From contig NZ_JBHUEA010000015.1 in assembly GCF_042680685.1 (NCBI RefSeq), positions 26,470-90,469 on the forward strand: DNA of 64,000 bases, read 5' to 3'. Shown here piece after piece: positions 16,294 to 24,320 of the stretch; positions within the stretch are counted from its first letter, which is position 1; every line of letters starts with the position of its first letter. The notes under the pieces were generated by a model. It was not told the DNA's origin, did no database searches, and was given only the letters and a program-made list of their open reading frames with translations. A program made the position numbers and the translations under genes. The stretch comes from Amnibacterium endophyticum. GTDB lineage: Bacteria > Actinomycetota > Actinomycetes > Actinomycetales > Microbacteriaceae.

Positions 16294-17522
16294 CCCGCTT
16301 CGCGCCGCTCCGGAACCGGGACTGCGCGACCTACCTCGTGCTCGCTGCGATGATGATGATGGCCGACAACATCGAGCACGTCATCACCTACTGGGTGCTG
16401 TGGCAGGAGTTCCGCTCCCCCGCGCTCGCCGGCTTCGCGGTGATCAGCCACTGGCTGCCGTTCCTGCTGCTGTCGGTGCCGTTCGGGCAGCTCGCCGACC
16501 GCTACGACTGCCGCCGCATCGTGCAGGCGGGGGCGCTGCTGTTCGCCGCCGTGTCGATCGCGTGGGGCGTGCTCTTCGCCACCGGGACGCTGTCGGTCGC
16601 GGCGGCCTGCGTGCTGCTCGTCCTGCACGGCACGGCCGGGGCCCTGTGGACGCCGGCGGAGCAGCTGCTGCTGCACGACTTCGTCGGCCGGGCGGAGCTG
16701 CCGAGCGCGGTCCGGCTCAACGCGACCTTCCGCAGCCTCGGGATCCTCTTCGGCCCGGTCGTCGGCTCGGTGCTGCTCTTCGGCCTCGGTCCCGTGGGCG
16801 GCATCCTCGTGAACGCGCTGATCTACGCGCCGCTGATCGTCTTCCTGCTGCGCACGCCCTACACCGGCCACCTCCGGGACGGCGGCGCCCGACGCGCGGC
16901 GGCGGGCCTGCGCGAGGCGTTCCGCACGCTGCGACTCGTGCGGACCGACCGCACCCTGGTGTCGATGCTCGTCCTCGCCGGCCTCGGCTCGTTCTTCGTC
17001 GGCGCGTCCCTGCAGACGACGATGCCGGCGTTCGCCGACCGGCTGGGGGCGGGCGGCGCCGGGCCCGCCTACGGCGCGCTGCTCTTCGCCGTCGGCGCCG
17101 GCGGCGTCGTGGGCGGTGTCCTGCTGGAGGCGACGGGGCGGGTGCCGTCGACCGTGGGCGCGTCGGTCGTCGCGACGCTCGCCTACGGGGTCTCGATCCT
17201 CGGCTTCGCCCTGACCGGCTGGTACTGGCTCGCGCTGCTGCTGCTCTTCGTCGGCGGCGCGGCGAACCTCGCCTCGATGTCGATCTCCCAGACCGTCGTG
17301 CAGCTGCTCGCGCCGCCGGCCGAGCGCGGCCGCGTCATCGGTCTCTACGGCGTCAGCGCGAACGGGCTCCGCCTCGGCAGCGGCTTCACCGTCGGTCTGC
17401 TGGGTGCCGCGATCGGCGTCGGCGCATCGCTCGCCGCGAGCGCCGCCGCGCTCTGCATCGGCACGGTGGTCGCCGGCTGGTTCGCCCTCCGCGGCCGCCG
17501 CGACACCCTCATATCGCGATAG
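16290..17522 (+). CDS. MFS transporter, DHA3-like
   Basis: 410-residue major facilitator with about 12 membrane segments. The loop 2-3 motif reads FGQLADRYDCRRI and there is an internal repeat at RGRVIGLYGVSANGLRLG. The start GTG 16290 overlaps the chelatase stop (GTGA), so it belongs to that transcript. Family members export drugs or siderophore-like molecules; nothing in the sequence fixes the substrate. Its last codons and TAG stop lie inside the left arm of a long inverted repeat (17508-17566). Confidence 0.85.
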   Translation: MTRFAPLRNRDCATYLVLAAMMMMADNIEHVITYWVLWQEFRSPALAGFAVISHWLPFLLLSVPFGQLADRYDCRRIVQAGALLFAAVSIAWGVLFATGTLSVAAACVLLVLHGTAGALWTPAEQLLLHDFVGRAELPSAVRLNATFRSLGILFGPVVGSVLLFGLGPVGGILVNALIYAPLIVFLLRTPYTGHLRDGGARRAAAGLREAFRTLRLVRTDRTLVSMLVLAGLGSFFVGASLQTTMPAFADRLGAGGAGPAYGALLFAVGAGGVVGGVLLEATGRVPSTVGASVVATLAYGVSILGFALTGWYWLALLLLFVGGAANLASMSISQTVVQLLAPPAERGRVIGLYGVSANGLRLGSGFTVGLLGAAIGVGASLAASAAALCIGTVVAGWFALRGRRDTLISR

Positions 17523-17566
17523 TTGCCGCTGCAGAGGCGCTGACGCGGCAGCTATCGCGATATGAG
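17508..17566. terminator. long inverted repeat between convergent genes
   Basis: Arms of 22 bases at 17508-17529 and 17545-17566 pair with one mismatch (a G-U pair in RNA) around a 15-base loop. The left arm includes the last three codons and the TAG stop of the MFS gene. The arms are less GC-rich (CTCATATCGCGATAG) than their surroundings. It sits between convergent genes and probably ends transcription from both sides. It resembles in design, not in sequence, the palindromes at 34.9, 39.5 and 57.7 kb. Confidence 0.7.
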
Positions 17567-17574
17567 GCGGGCCG

Positions 17575-18399
17575 TCAGAGGTCGACCTCGCCGGCGACCA
17601 CCGTGCGGGTCGCGCCCGCGATCCAGGCGCTGCTCCCGTCGTCGCTGGCGAGCACGCGCCCGTCCGCGCCGAGCGCCGTGCCCTGCCGGACCGTGTACGA
17701 GCCCGCCGCGAGCCCGGTGCGGAAGAACCACGTCGCGATCCCGGCGTTCAGGCTGCCCGTCACCGGGTCCTCCGGCACGCCGAGGCCCGGCACGAACGCC
17801 CGCACCTCGTGGTCCGCGGGACCGTCGTCCGCGTGGCGGCCGACGACGCCGATCGGGAAGGGCATCGCGGCGAGGTCGGGCTCGAGCGCCAGCACCGCCG
17901 CGGCGGAGTCGAGGCGCACGGCCAGCCAGCCCGGCCCGTTGTCGACCCACTCGGCGTCGAGCACGGCGTCCCGCGGGATCCGGAGCGCGCCGGCTGCGAC
18001 CGCGGCCTCCCCGTCGCTCGCGGGTCCGCCACGGACCAGGGGCGGCGCGGCGAGCGCCCAGCCGCCCTCCCGACGCCGCAGGTCGATCCGCCCGGCGGCG
18101 CACTCCTGCACGAGGGCCTCCGCGGTCGACCCCGTGTGCTCCGCCCAGGCGTGCGCGGAGCCGAGGGTCGGGTGGCCGGCGAACGGCAGCTCCTCCGCCG
18201 GCGTGAAGATCCGCAGGCGGTAGTCGGCGTCGCCGGTCGGCGGCAGCACGAACGTCGTCTCGGAGAGGTTCGTCCACCGGGCGAGCCGCCGCATCGCGCC
18301 CTCGTCGAGCCCCTCGGCGTCGAGCACGACGGCGACGGGGTTGCCGCCGAGCACGGAGCCGGGGAACACGTCGACCTGCCGGAAGGGGTACCGCGTCAT
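17575..18399 (-). CDS. PhzF family protein
   Basis: 274-residue protein of the PhzF/diaminopimelate-epimerase-like fold. Visible: N-terminal RQVDVFPGSVLGGNPVAV, the conserved Glu in NLSETTFV, FAGHPTLGSAHA, and the C-terminal PEDPVTGSLNAGI. PhzF in phenazine synthesis is an isomerase, but most homologues outside phenazine clusters have unknown substrates, and no phenazine genes are present here. ATG 18399 with GGGAGGAT 7 bases upstream. Followed 8 bases on by the palindrome at 17508-17566. Confidence 0.88.
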   Translation of the reverse strand: MTRYPFRQVDVFPGSVLGGNPVAVVLDAEGLDEGAMRRLARWTNLSETTFVLPPTGDADYRLRIFTPAEELPFAGHPTLGSAHAWAEHTGSTAEALVQECAAGRIDLRRREGGWALAAPPLVRGGPASDGEAAVAAGALRIPRDAVLDAEWVDNGPGWLAVRLDSAAAVLALEPDLAAMPFPIGVVGRHADDGPADHEVRAFVPGLGVPEDPVTGSLNAGIATWFFRTGLAAGSYTVRQGTALGADGRVLASDDGSSAWIAGATRTVVAGEVDL

Positions 18400-18424
18400 G
18401 CTGCGATCCTCCCAGCGGGCGGGG

Positions 18425-18463
18425 GGTCTCGAGGCTCGCTGCGCTCGCACCTCGACCATCGGG
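18425..18463. repeat. intergenic imperfect hairpin repeat, Microbacteriaceae type
   Basis: The stretch GGTCTCGAGGCTCGCTGCG followed by CTCGCACCTCGACCATCGG folds into an imperfect hairpin between galK and the PhzF gene. I recall near-identical sequences scattered between genes in many Microbacteriaceae genomes, so it is probably one copy of a dispersed palindromic repeat. Only one full copy is seen in this window. Confidence 0.45.
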
Positions 18464-18470
18464 AGACGGA

Positions 18471-19631
18471 TCAGCGGAGGGCGCGAGCGCCCTCCGACGG
18501 GACCACCGTGAACGGCACCGGAGCCGTCCAGCCCCGGTCGGCGAAGTCCCGCAGCACGCGGTCCGCGAGGCCCGCGGCGTCGCCCCCGGGCAGCAGCGCG
18601 ATCGCGCACCCGCCGAAGCCTCCGCCGGTCATCCGCGCCCCGATCGCCCCCGCGGCGCGGGCCGCCTCCACCACGGCGTCGAGCTCGGGCACGCTGATCT
18701 CGAAGTCGTCGCGCATGGAGTCGTGGCTCGCGTACATCAGCCGCCCGAACGCCGCGAGGTCGCCCGCCTTCAGCGCGGCGACGCTCTCCTGCACCCGCGC
18801 GTCCTCCGTGACGACGTGGCGCACGCGGCGGAAGACGATGTCGTCGAGCACCTGCTCGGCGCCCGGCAGGTCGTCGACCGTCACGTCGCGCAGGGCGGTG
18901 ACGCCCAGCTCGCGGGCGCCGCGCTCGCAGGCGTCGCGGCGGTCGCGGTAGCCGCCCGTCGCGTGGCTGTGCTCCACCCGGGTGTCCACGACGAGCAGCA
19001 CGAGGCCGGCCGCGTCGAAGCCGAGGGGCACCTGCTCGACCGCGATCGACCGGCAGTCGAGGAACACGGCCGCGTCGGCCTCGCCGAACACGCTGGCCGC
19101 CTGGTCCATGATCCCGGTCGGCGCACCGACCGCGATGTTCTCCGCCCGCTGCCCGATGCGTGCGAGCGCCGTGCGGTCGAGGCCGGTGCCCCACACCTCG
19201 TCGAGCGCGACGGCCACGGCCATCTCGATGGCCGCGGACGAGGACAGCCCCGCCCCCACCGGCACGTCCGAGTCGATCGCGAGCTCGAACCCGTGCACGC
19301 GCGACAGGTCGACGGCCCGCTCCCCGAATGCCCAGGCGACTCCGAGCGGGTAGGCGGCCCAGCCGTCGAAGTCGCGCGAGGCCACGCGGCCGAGGTCGGA
19401 CTCCACGACCCGGTCGTCGAAGGTCGAGACGAGGCGGACGACGCGGTCGTCGCGCGGCGACAGGGCGACCGTGGTCGCGCGGTCGATCGCGAAGGGCAGC
19501 ACGAAGCCCTCGTTGTAGTCGGTGTGCTCGCCGATCAGGTTCACGCGCCCGGGGGCCCGCCAGAGCCCGGCCGGCTCGCCGCCGTAGGTCTGTGCGAAGA
19601 GCGCGCCCACGCGCTCGGTGCCGACGGTCAC
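18471..19631 (-). CDS. galK: galactokinase
   Basis: 386-residue GHMP-family kinase that phosphorylates galactose at C1 with ATP (Leloir pathway). Signatures: WRAPGRVNLIGEHTDYNEGF (galactokinase motif, about 24-43), VGAGLSSSAAIE (ATP-binding), and ARMTGGGFGGCAIAL near the C-terminus. GTG 19631 overlaps the galT stop (GTGA), giving a galT-galK transcript. galE and a galactose transporter are not in the window. Confidence 0.96.
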   Translation of the reverse strand: MTVGTERVGALFAQTYGGEPAGLWRAPGRVNLIGEHTDYNEGFVLPFAIDRATTVALSPRDDRVVRLVSTFDDRVVESDLGRVASRDFDGWAAYPLGVAWAFGERAVDLSRVHGFELAIDSDVPVGAGLSSSAAIEMAVAVALDEVWGTGLDRTALARIGQRAENIAVGAPTGIMDQAASVFGEADAAVFLDCRSIAVEQVPLGFDAAGLVLLVVDTRVEHSHATGGYRDRRDACERGARELGVTALRDVTVDDLPGAEQVLDDIVFRRVRHVVTEDARVQESVAALKAGDLAAFGRLMYASHDSMRDDFEISVPELDAVVEAARAAGAIGARMTGGGFGGCAIALLPGGDAAGLADRVLRDFADRGWTAPVPFTVVPSEGARALR

Positions 19632-20755
19632 AGCGGGCGCTCCGCGTCCGCCTTCGCGAGCGCCGTCCGCAGCCGCTCCGCGGTCTGCTCGGGCACCAGG
19701 TCGCCGATCCAGGCGCCCATCGCCGCCTCCGACCCCGCGAGGTACTTCAGCCGGTCGGGACCGCGCCGGGGCGACGTGATCTGCCAGTTCAGCCGCACCG
19801 AGTCGCGGTGCGAGTGCACGGGCGCCTGGTGCCAGGCCGCGATGTACGGCGTCGGGTCGTCGTAGAGCGCGTCGACCGCGCGCACGAGGCGCAGCGCCAC
19901 CTCGGCGAGCTCGTCGCGCTCCTCGTCGGTGAGCGCCGCGAGGTCGGGCACGTGCCGGTTCGGCAGCAGGTGCAGCTCGACCGGCCAGCGGGCCGCGAAG
20001 GGGACGAAGGCGGTGAAGTGCCGGGTCGCCAGCACGACGCGCTCCCCCGCCTGCTCGAACGCGAGCAGGTCCGCGAACAGGTCGCCGTCGTAGCGGTCGA
20101 TCTGCTCGAGCAGGCGCGACGTGCGCGGCGTGACGTAGGGGTAGGCGTAGATCTGGCCGTGGGGGTGGTGCAGCGTGACGCCGATCGCCTCGCCCCGGTT
20201 CTCGAACGGGAACACCTGCTGCACGCCGGGCAGCGCCGACAGCGCCGCGGTGCGCTGCGCCCAGGCCTCGACCACCGTGCGGACCCGGTTCGGCCACAGG
20301 TCCGCGAACGAGCCCTCGGTCCGCGGGTCGAAGCAGACGACCTCGCAGCGCCCGACGGAGGTGCGCGTGCGGCCGACGCCGGGCAGCGCGAGGTCGGCCA
20401 GTCCCTCTGGAGCCGCGTCCGCGTGGTCGGCGAGCGCCGGCCCGAAGGACGGAGAGCGGTTCTCGAACACGACGACGTCGTACTCGGACGGCACCTCCGA
20501 CGGGTTCGAGGCCGTCTGCGGCGCCAGCGGGTCCGCCTCCGCCGGCGGCAGGAAGGCGCGGTTCTGCCGCGCCGACGCGATGGAGACCCAGTCGCCGGTC
20601 AGCAGGTCCTGCCGCATGGTCGCCGTCGGCGGGCGCTGCTCCCCCGGCCGACGGTCCTCGGCGCGCTCCGCGGGCAGGGTGCTGCCCTCGTCGTCGAAGT
20701 AGATGAGCTCGCGGCCGTCGGCGAGCCGTGCGGGGCGAACGACGATGTCGGGCAT
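19628..20755 (-). CDS. galT: galactose-1-phosphate uridylyltransferase
   Basis: 375-residue enzyme exchanging UMP between UDP-glucose and galactose-1-phosphate. The active-site HPHGQIYAYPY is present, with the nucleophilic His in His-Pro-His, and the second HIT-like half has HLLPNRHV. ATG 20755, preceded by GGGAAGG. First gene of galT-galK. A 9-bp hairpin (20765-20788) sits just upstream and probably terminates the preceding acetyltransferase gene, leaving little room for a galT promoter (bases 20756-20795). Confidence 0.95.
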   Translation of the reverse strand: MPDIVVRPARLADGRELIYFDDEGSTLPAERAEDRRPGEQRPPTATMRQDLLTGDWVSIASARQNRAFLPPAEADPLAPQTASNPSEVPSEYDVVVFENRSPSFGPALADHADAAPEGLADLALPGVGRTRTSVGRCEVVCFDPRTEGSFADLWPNRVRTVVEAWAQRTAALSALPGVQQVFPFENRGEAIGVTLHHPHGQIYAYPYVTPRTSRLLEQIDRYDGDLFADLLAFEQAGERVVLATRHFTAFVPFAARWPVELHLLPNRHVPDLAALTDEERDELAEVALRLVRAVDALYDDPTPYIAAWHQAPVHSHRDSVRLNWQITSPRRGPDRLKYLAGSEAAMGAWIGDLVPEQTAERLRTALAKADAERPL

Positions 20756-20764
20756 CCGTGACCT

Positions 20765-20788
20765 TCCCGGCCGCTGGGTCGGCCGGGA
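20765..20788 (-). terminator. terminator of the acetyltransferase gene
   Basis: Perfect 9-bp stem (TCCCGGCCG / CGGCCGGGA) with a 6-base loop, 8 bases after the stop of the minus-strand acetyltransferase and 10 bases before the galT start. It has no U-tract, as is usual in high-GC actinobacteria. Confidence 0.55.
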
Positions 20789-20795
20789 CAGCAGC

Positions 20796-21425
20796 CTAAC
20801 GAGGGGCGCCGCCCGCCTCCCTCGGCAGCCCGAGCCGCTCGCGCAGCCCCAGCCGCACCGCGGGCCACTCAGAGGCGATGATCGAGAACACGACGGTGTC
20901 GCGGACGTAGCCCGGCCGCAGCATGTGACTGCGGAGCACGCCGTCCTGCTTGGCGCCGAGCGCAGCGATCGCGCGGCGCGACTGCCGGTTGTGCCAGTCG
21001 GTGCGGAGCTCGACCGCGATGCAGTCGAGCACCTCGAACGCGCGGGTCAGCTGCAGCAGCTTGGCCGCGGGGTTGACCGCGGTGCGCTGGGCGGACGCGG
21101 CGAGCCAGGTCGAGCCGATCTCGAGCCGACGGTTCGGCGCGTCGAGGTTCATGTACGTCGTCATCCCGACCGGGGTGCCGTCCGGCAGGCACGTCGCCCA
21201 GGGGGCCATCGTCCCGGCGCGCTGCAGGGCGAGCCGGCGCTCGATCTCCGCCGGCACCTCGTCCGGCGCGGGCACGCTGGTGGACCACTTGCGCCAGACA
21301 TCGCCGTCCGCGGCCGCCGCGGCGAGCCCGTCGGCGTGGTGCCGGGCGAGGGGCTCGAGGCGGACCAGGCCGGACTCGAGCAGGACGGGATCGCTGAAGG
21401 AGCGCACGGCGCGATTGAAGCGCAT
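20796..21425 (-). CDS. GNAT family N-acetyltransferase
   Basis: 209-residue acetyltransferase of the RimJ/RimL-like GNAT type. Visible: N-terminal VRLEPLARHHADGL, EIGSTWLAASAQRTAVNPAAK (strand 4 and the pyrophosphate-binding loop region), and WHNRQSRRAIAALGAKQDGV, the conserved asparagine/helix pattern of RimL-like enzymes. ATG 21425 was chosen where homology begins; the open frame continues upstream without a ribosome-binding site. Divergent from the mannosyltransferase gene, 67 bases away. Substrate (protein N-terminus or small amine) unknown. Confidence 0.85.
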   Translation of the reverse strand: MRFNRAVRSFSDPVLLESGLVRLEPLARHHADGLAAAAADGDVWRKWSTSVPAPDEVPAEIERRLALQRAGTMAPWATCLPDGTPVGMTTYMNLDAPNRRLEIGSTWLAASAQRTAVNPAAKLLQLTRAFEVLDCIAVELRTDWHNRQSRRAIAALGAKQDGVLRSHMLRPGYVRDTVVFSIIASEWPAVRLGLRERLGLPREAGGAPR

Positions 21426-21492
21426 GCCGTCGCCCGGCCGACCGGCGGCCGGGCGGACGGGACTCGGACCGCTCGCATGACACCATCGGTCC

Positions 21493-22695
21493 GTGACGGT
21501 CGACCGGGCGGCGACGGCCGACCTCCGGGCGGTCATGCCCCGCCCGACCCTCCGGGCGGGGTCGCTGGTACTGCACTGCCTCGCGCTCTTCGCCGCCGCC
21601 AGGACGGTGACGAGCGTCTTCCTGCTCTGGCTGACGACGCAGACCACCGCGGCCTCGGAGGCGGGGGCCTCCCCGTCGTTCACGGGACTTTCCAGCGTCT
21701 GGGACGGGCGCTGGTACCGACGCATCGCCTACGGCGGCTACCCGGCGACGCTGCCGGTCGACGCGCACGGGCAGGTGCTGCAGAACGAGTGGGCGTTCCT
21801 GCCCGGCTACCCGTTCGTGACCCGGGTCGTCTCGACGATCACGGGCGCGGACTGGTCCGCCGCCGCGGTCGGCACCGCCCTCGTGCTCGGGGCCGCGGCG
21901 GCCGTGCTGCTCGGGCTGCTGCTGGCACCGCACGTGGGCGCGGACCGCGCACTGCTCGCCGTGGCCCTCTTCTCGTTCTCGCCCGTCGCCTTCATGCTGC
22001 AGACGGCGTACGCGGACTCGATGATGCTCTGCCTCGTCTTCGGCGCCCTCCTCCTCGTCGATCGGGGCCGGAGCGGGTGGGCGATCCCCGTCGTGATCGC
22101 CGCGTCGCTGACGCGGCCCGGCGTCCTCGCCGTCGCCCTCGCCGTCGCGCTCGTGCTGCTGCAGCGCTGGCGGGAGGAGCGGCGCTGGACGCGCCGCACG
22201 ACCTGGGACCTCGCGCTGCTCGCGGTCGCAGGGGTCGGCGGGCTCGCCTGGCCGCTGATCGCCGGGTCCGCGACGGGACGGGCGGACGCCTACGTGCTGA
22301 CGGAGATCGCGTGGCGGGCGCCGTGGACCGGCAGCGCCGTGTTCACGCCGTTCGAGCCCTGGCTGTTCGTCGCGCAGCAGCTGTTCGGCATCGCCGGGCC
22401 GCCCGTGCTCGGCCTGGTGGTCGGCGCGACCGCGTGGTTCGTCCTGATCCCGGCGAGGCGCCTCGGGCGCACCGCACGCATCTGGGTCGGGGCCTACGCG
22501 CTGTACCTGCTCGCCGTGTTCATGCCGCAGACGAGCCTGCCGCGCCTGCTCATGCCGATGGCGCCCGCTCTCGGCGCGATCAGGACGCCGAGCCGCACGG
22601 TCGCGATCGCGCTCGTCGCCCTCTCGACGGTGCTGCAGCTCCTGTGGTGCTGGTGCACCTACGGGCCCGTCAAGACCTGGCTCACGGTCCCCTGA
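21493..22695 (+). CDS. PigV-like membrane mannosyltransferase
   Basis: 400-residue integral membrane protein with about 8-10 hydrophobic helices. The motif SSVWDGRWYRRIAYGGYP (about 67-84) is the hallmark of the PigV/GPI-mannosyltransferase-like family, whose acidic residue in the first extracytoplasmic loop is catalytic. Bacterial members use polyprenyl-phosphate sugars for cell-wall or glycolipid mannosylation. GTG start 21493. No partner glycosylation genes are adjacent. Confidence 0.8.
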   Translation: MTVDRAATADLRAVMPRPTLRAGSLVLHCLALFAAARTVTSVFLLWLTTQTTAASEAGASPSFTGLSSVWDGRWYRRIAYGGYPATLPVDAHGQVLQNEWAFLPGYPFVTRVVSTITGADWSAAAVGTALVLGAAAAVLLGLLLAPHVGADRALLAVALFSFSPVAFMLQTAYADSMMLCLVFGALLLVDRGRSGWAIPVVIAASLTRPGVLAVALAVALVLLQRWREERRWTRRTTWDLALLAVAGVGGLAWPLIAGSATGRADAYVLTEIAWRAPWTGSAVFTPFEPWLFVAQQLFGIAGPPVLGLVVGATAWFVLIPARRLGRTARIWVGAYALYLLAVFMPQTSLPRLLMPMAPALGAIRTPSRTVAIALVALSTVLQLLWCWCTYGPVKTWLTVP

Positions 22696-22717
22696 CGGTC
22701 CAGGACGACGGAGCGGC

Positions 22718-22740
22718 CGCCGCGACGACACGTCGCGGCG
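22718..22740. terminator. hairpin between convergent genes
   Basis: Perfect 10-bp stem (CGCCGCGACG / CGTCGCGGCG) with a 3-base loop, 22 bases after the mannosyltransferase stop and 43 bases after the end of the small minus-strand gene. Probably a bidirectional terminator. Confidence 0.6.
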
Positions 22741-22783
22741 CCCCCCCGCTCGGCCGTGTCCTCGCTCCTGAGAGCGCGAGCCG

Positions 22784-22999
22784 CTACTCCTCGAGCTTCA
22801 GCGCGATGCCGAGGGCGAAGAACGTCGGCGCCCAGTGGCCGACGAAGATCCCCCAGCGGTCCGACTGCGCCTTGTCCCGCTGGTCCTTGGCCTGGGAGAT
22901 GCCCCACGCCGCGAAGCTGAGACCGATGGAGACGAAGCCGCCCCAGTAGGCGTACTCGCTCTTGAAGCCGGCATCGACCAGTGCCTTGATGGGGTTCAT
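22784..22999 (-). CDS. small membrane protein, unknown
   Basis: 71 residues from ATG 22999, with AAAGG 6 bases upstream; an ATG two codons earlier is possible. Two hydrophobic segments (YWGGFVSIGLSFAAWGI and WGIFVGHWAPTFFALGIAL) flank a charged loop (QAKDQRDKAQSDR). No known family recognised. It lies 64 bases after the MarR gene on the same strand. Confidence 0.65.
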   Translation of the reverse strand: MNPIKALVDAGFKSEYAYWGGFVSIGLSFAAWGISQAKDQRDKAQSDRWGIFVGHWAPTFFALGIALKLEE

Positions 23000-23063
23000 C
23001 CGCATCCTTTCGTCAGGCACCCACGATGCCGACGCCGCCTGCGAGAACGCCCCATGCGGGACG

Positions 23064-23537
23064 TCAGTCCACGTGCTCCGGCTGCGGCACCCCGCGCTCG
23101 CCCACGACGCGCGCCGCGGAGCGCAGCACGCGCTTCTCGTCGACGTCCAGCGCCTCGACGAGGTGGCGGCGCAGCACCTCGACAAAGCCGCAGGTCCCGG
23201 AGGCGAAGGCGTCCCGGCCCGCGTCCGCGAGCTCCACCCAGGTGCCGCGGCCGTCGGTCGGGCAGCCCGCCTTCTGCAGCAGGCCGCGGTCGGCCATCCG
23301 CCGGACCTGGTGGGAGATGCGGCTCTTCTCCCACCCGAGCACGTCCGCGAGGGCTCCGGCGCGCAGCCGATGCCCCTCCGCGGAGGCGAGGCCGCGCAGC
23401 ACCTCGAAGTCGGCGAGGGACAGCCCTGCGTCGTGCTGGAGCCGCTGCTCGAGCAACCGCTCGACCGTGCCGTGCATCGCGGAGAGGGCGTGCCAGACCG
23501 CGAGGTCGTCGGGCGCCAGGCCTGCCTCGTGCTCCAT
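23064..23537 (-). CDS. MarR family transcriptional regulator
   Basis: 157-residue winged-helix regulator. The recognition region VLGWEKSRISHQVRRMADRG and wing KAGCPTDGRGTWVEL are typical, with dimerisation helices at both ends. ATG 23537. It faces away from an FMN reductase gene, with an 82-base shared promoter region holding a perfect TGACGCGTCA palindrome, so it probably represses itself and the reductase. Two Cys (in KAGC and SGTC) could make it redox-sensitive, which would suit control of a flavin reductase; this is inference. Confidence 0.88.
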   Translation of the reverse strand: MEHEAGLAPDDLAVWHALSAMHGTVERLLEQRLQHDAGLSLADFEVLRGLASAEGHRLRAGALADVLGWEKSRISHQVRRMADRGLLQKAGCPTDGRGTWVELADAGRDAFASGTCGFVEVLRRHLVEALDVDEKRVLRSAARVVGERGVPQPEHVD

Positions 23538-23560
23538 GGCCCTACAGTAGCAGCGCGTCG

Positions 23561-23606
23561 TTGACGCGTCATCGAGGTGTGATAGTAGTAGATACGTCAA
23601 CCACTA
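23561..23606. promoter_or_regulatory. shared promoter/operator between marR-type gene and FMN reductase
   Basis: Contains the 10-bp perfect palindrome TGACGCGTCA (23562-23571), overlapped by a -35-like TTGACG, and a distal CGTCAA (23595-23600) that is the inverse of TTGACG. A TAGTAG (23586-23591) could serve as -10 with a 19-base spacer. The region is markedly AT-richer than average (GATAGTAGTAGATAC). Binding of the MarR protein here would cover the reductase promoter. Confidence 0.45.
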
Positions 23607-23619
23607 TCGGAAGGACCTC

Positions 23620-24204
23620 ATGGCCGACCTCAAGATCGGCGTGGTGCTCGGCAGCACCCGCCAGGGCCGCCTCGGCGAGCACGTCGCGAACTGGATCATG
23701 GACCGCACCGCGGACCGCGACGGCGCCGACTACGAGCTCGTCGACCTCCGCGACTACCCGATGCCCTTCTTCGACGGCGTCTCGCCGGCCTACGTGCCGC
23801 CGAGCGACCCCGAGGTGCAGCGCTTCGCGGCCAAGATCGCCGAGTTCGACGGCTACGTCTTCATCACCCCGGAGTACAACCACAGCTTCTCCGGCGTCCT
23901 GAAGAACGCGCTCGACTCGATCTACCCCGAGTTCAACAACAAGGCCGCGGGCTTCGCCTCCTACGGCTCGCTCTCCGGCGCCCGCGCCGTCGAGCAGCTG
24001 CGCCTGGTGTCGTCCGAGCTGCAGCTCGCGCACGTCCGCACGCAGCTCGCCTTCAGCATCTTCACCGACTTCAGCGGCTTCGGCACCCCGGACGTGGAGT
24101 TCACGCCCGGCCCGCAGCACGAGGTCGGCGCCGAGGGCCTGTTCGGCCAGCTCGAGGCCTGGGCCGGCGCCCTGCGCCAGGTGCGCCAGCCCGTCGCGGC
24201 CTGA
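23620..24204 (+). CDS. NADPH-dependent FMN reductase
   Basis: 194-residue flavodoxin-like reductase. The FMN phosphate loop GSTRQGRLGE (about 11-20) and the signature PEYNHSFSGVLKNALD (about 86-101) identify the family that includes azo- and quinone reductases. It transfers electrons from NAD(P)H to FMN or quinones in the cytoplasm. ATG 23620 with GGAAGGA upstream. Likely controlled by the divergent MarR regulator; followed by a strong hairpin terminator. Confidence 0.92.
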   Translation: MADLKIGVVLGSTRQGRLGEHVANWIMDRTADRDGADYELVDLRDYPMPFFDGVSPAYVPPSDPEVQRFAAKIAEFDGYVFITPEYNHSFSGVLKNALDSIYPEFNNKAAGFASYGSLSGARAVEQLRLVSSELQLAHVRTQLAFSIFTDFSGFGTPDVEFTPGPQHEVGAEGLFGQLEAWAGALRQVRQPVAA

Positions 24205-24224
24205 CGCCGCTCCACGGAGCACCC

Positions 24225-24258
24225 GACCCCGCGCGAGGCAACCGCCCCGCGCGGGGTC
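24225..24258 (+). terminator. terminator of FMN reductase
   Basis: Perfect 11-bp stem (GACCCCGCGCG / CGCGCGGGGTC) with a 12-base loop, 20 bases after the reductase stop. Confidence 0.65.
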
Positions 24259-24320
24259 CTCCGCGTCCGCGAGCGCATCGCGACACACGCCGGAAAAGTG
24301 CTGCTGCTTGAATCCGCGGT

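Noticed and set aside
17575..18399. PhzF-like gene as evidence for a phenazine cluster
   Set aside because: No other phenazine genes nearby; PhzF-fold proteins are common and mostly of unknown role.
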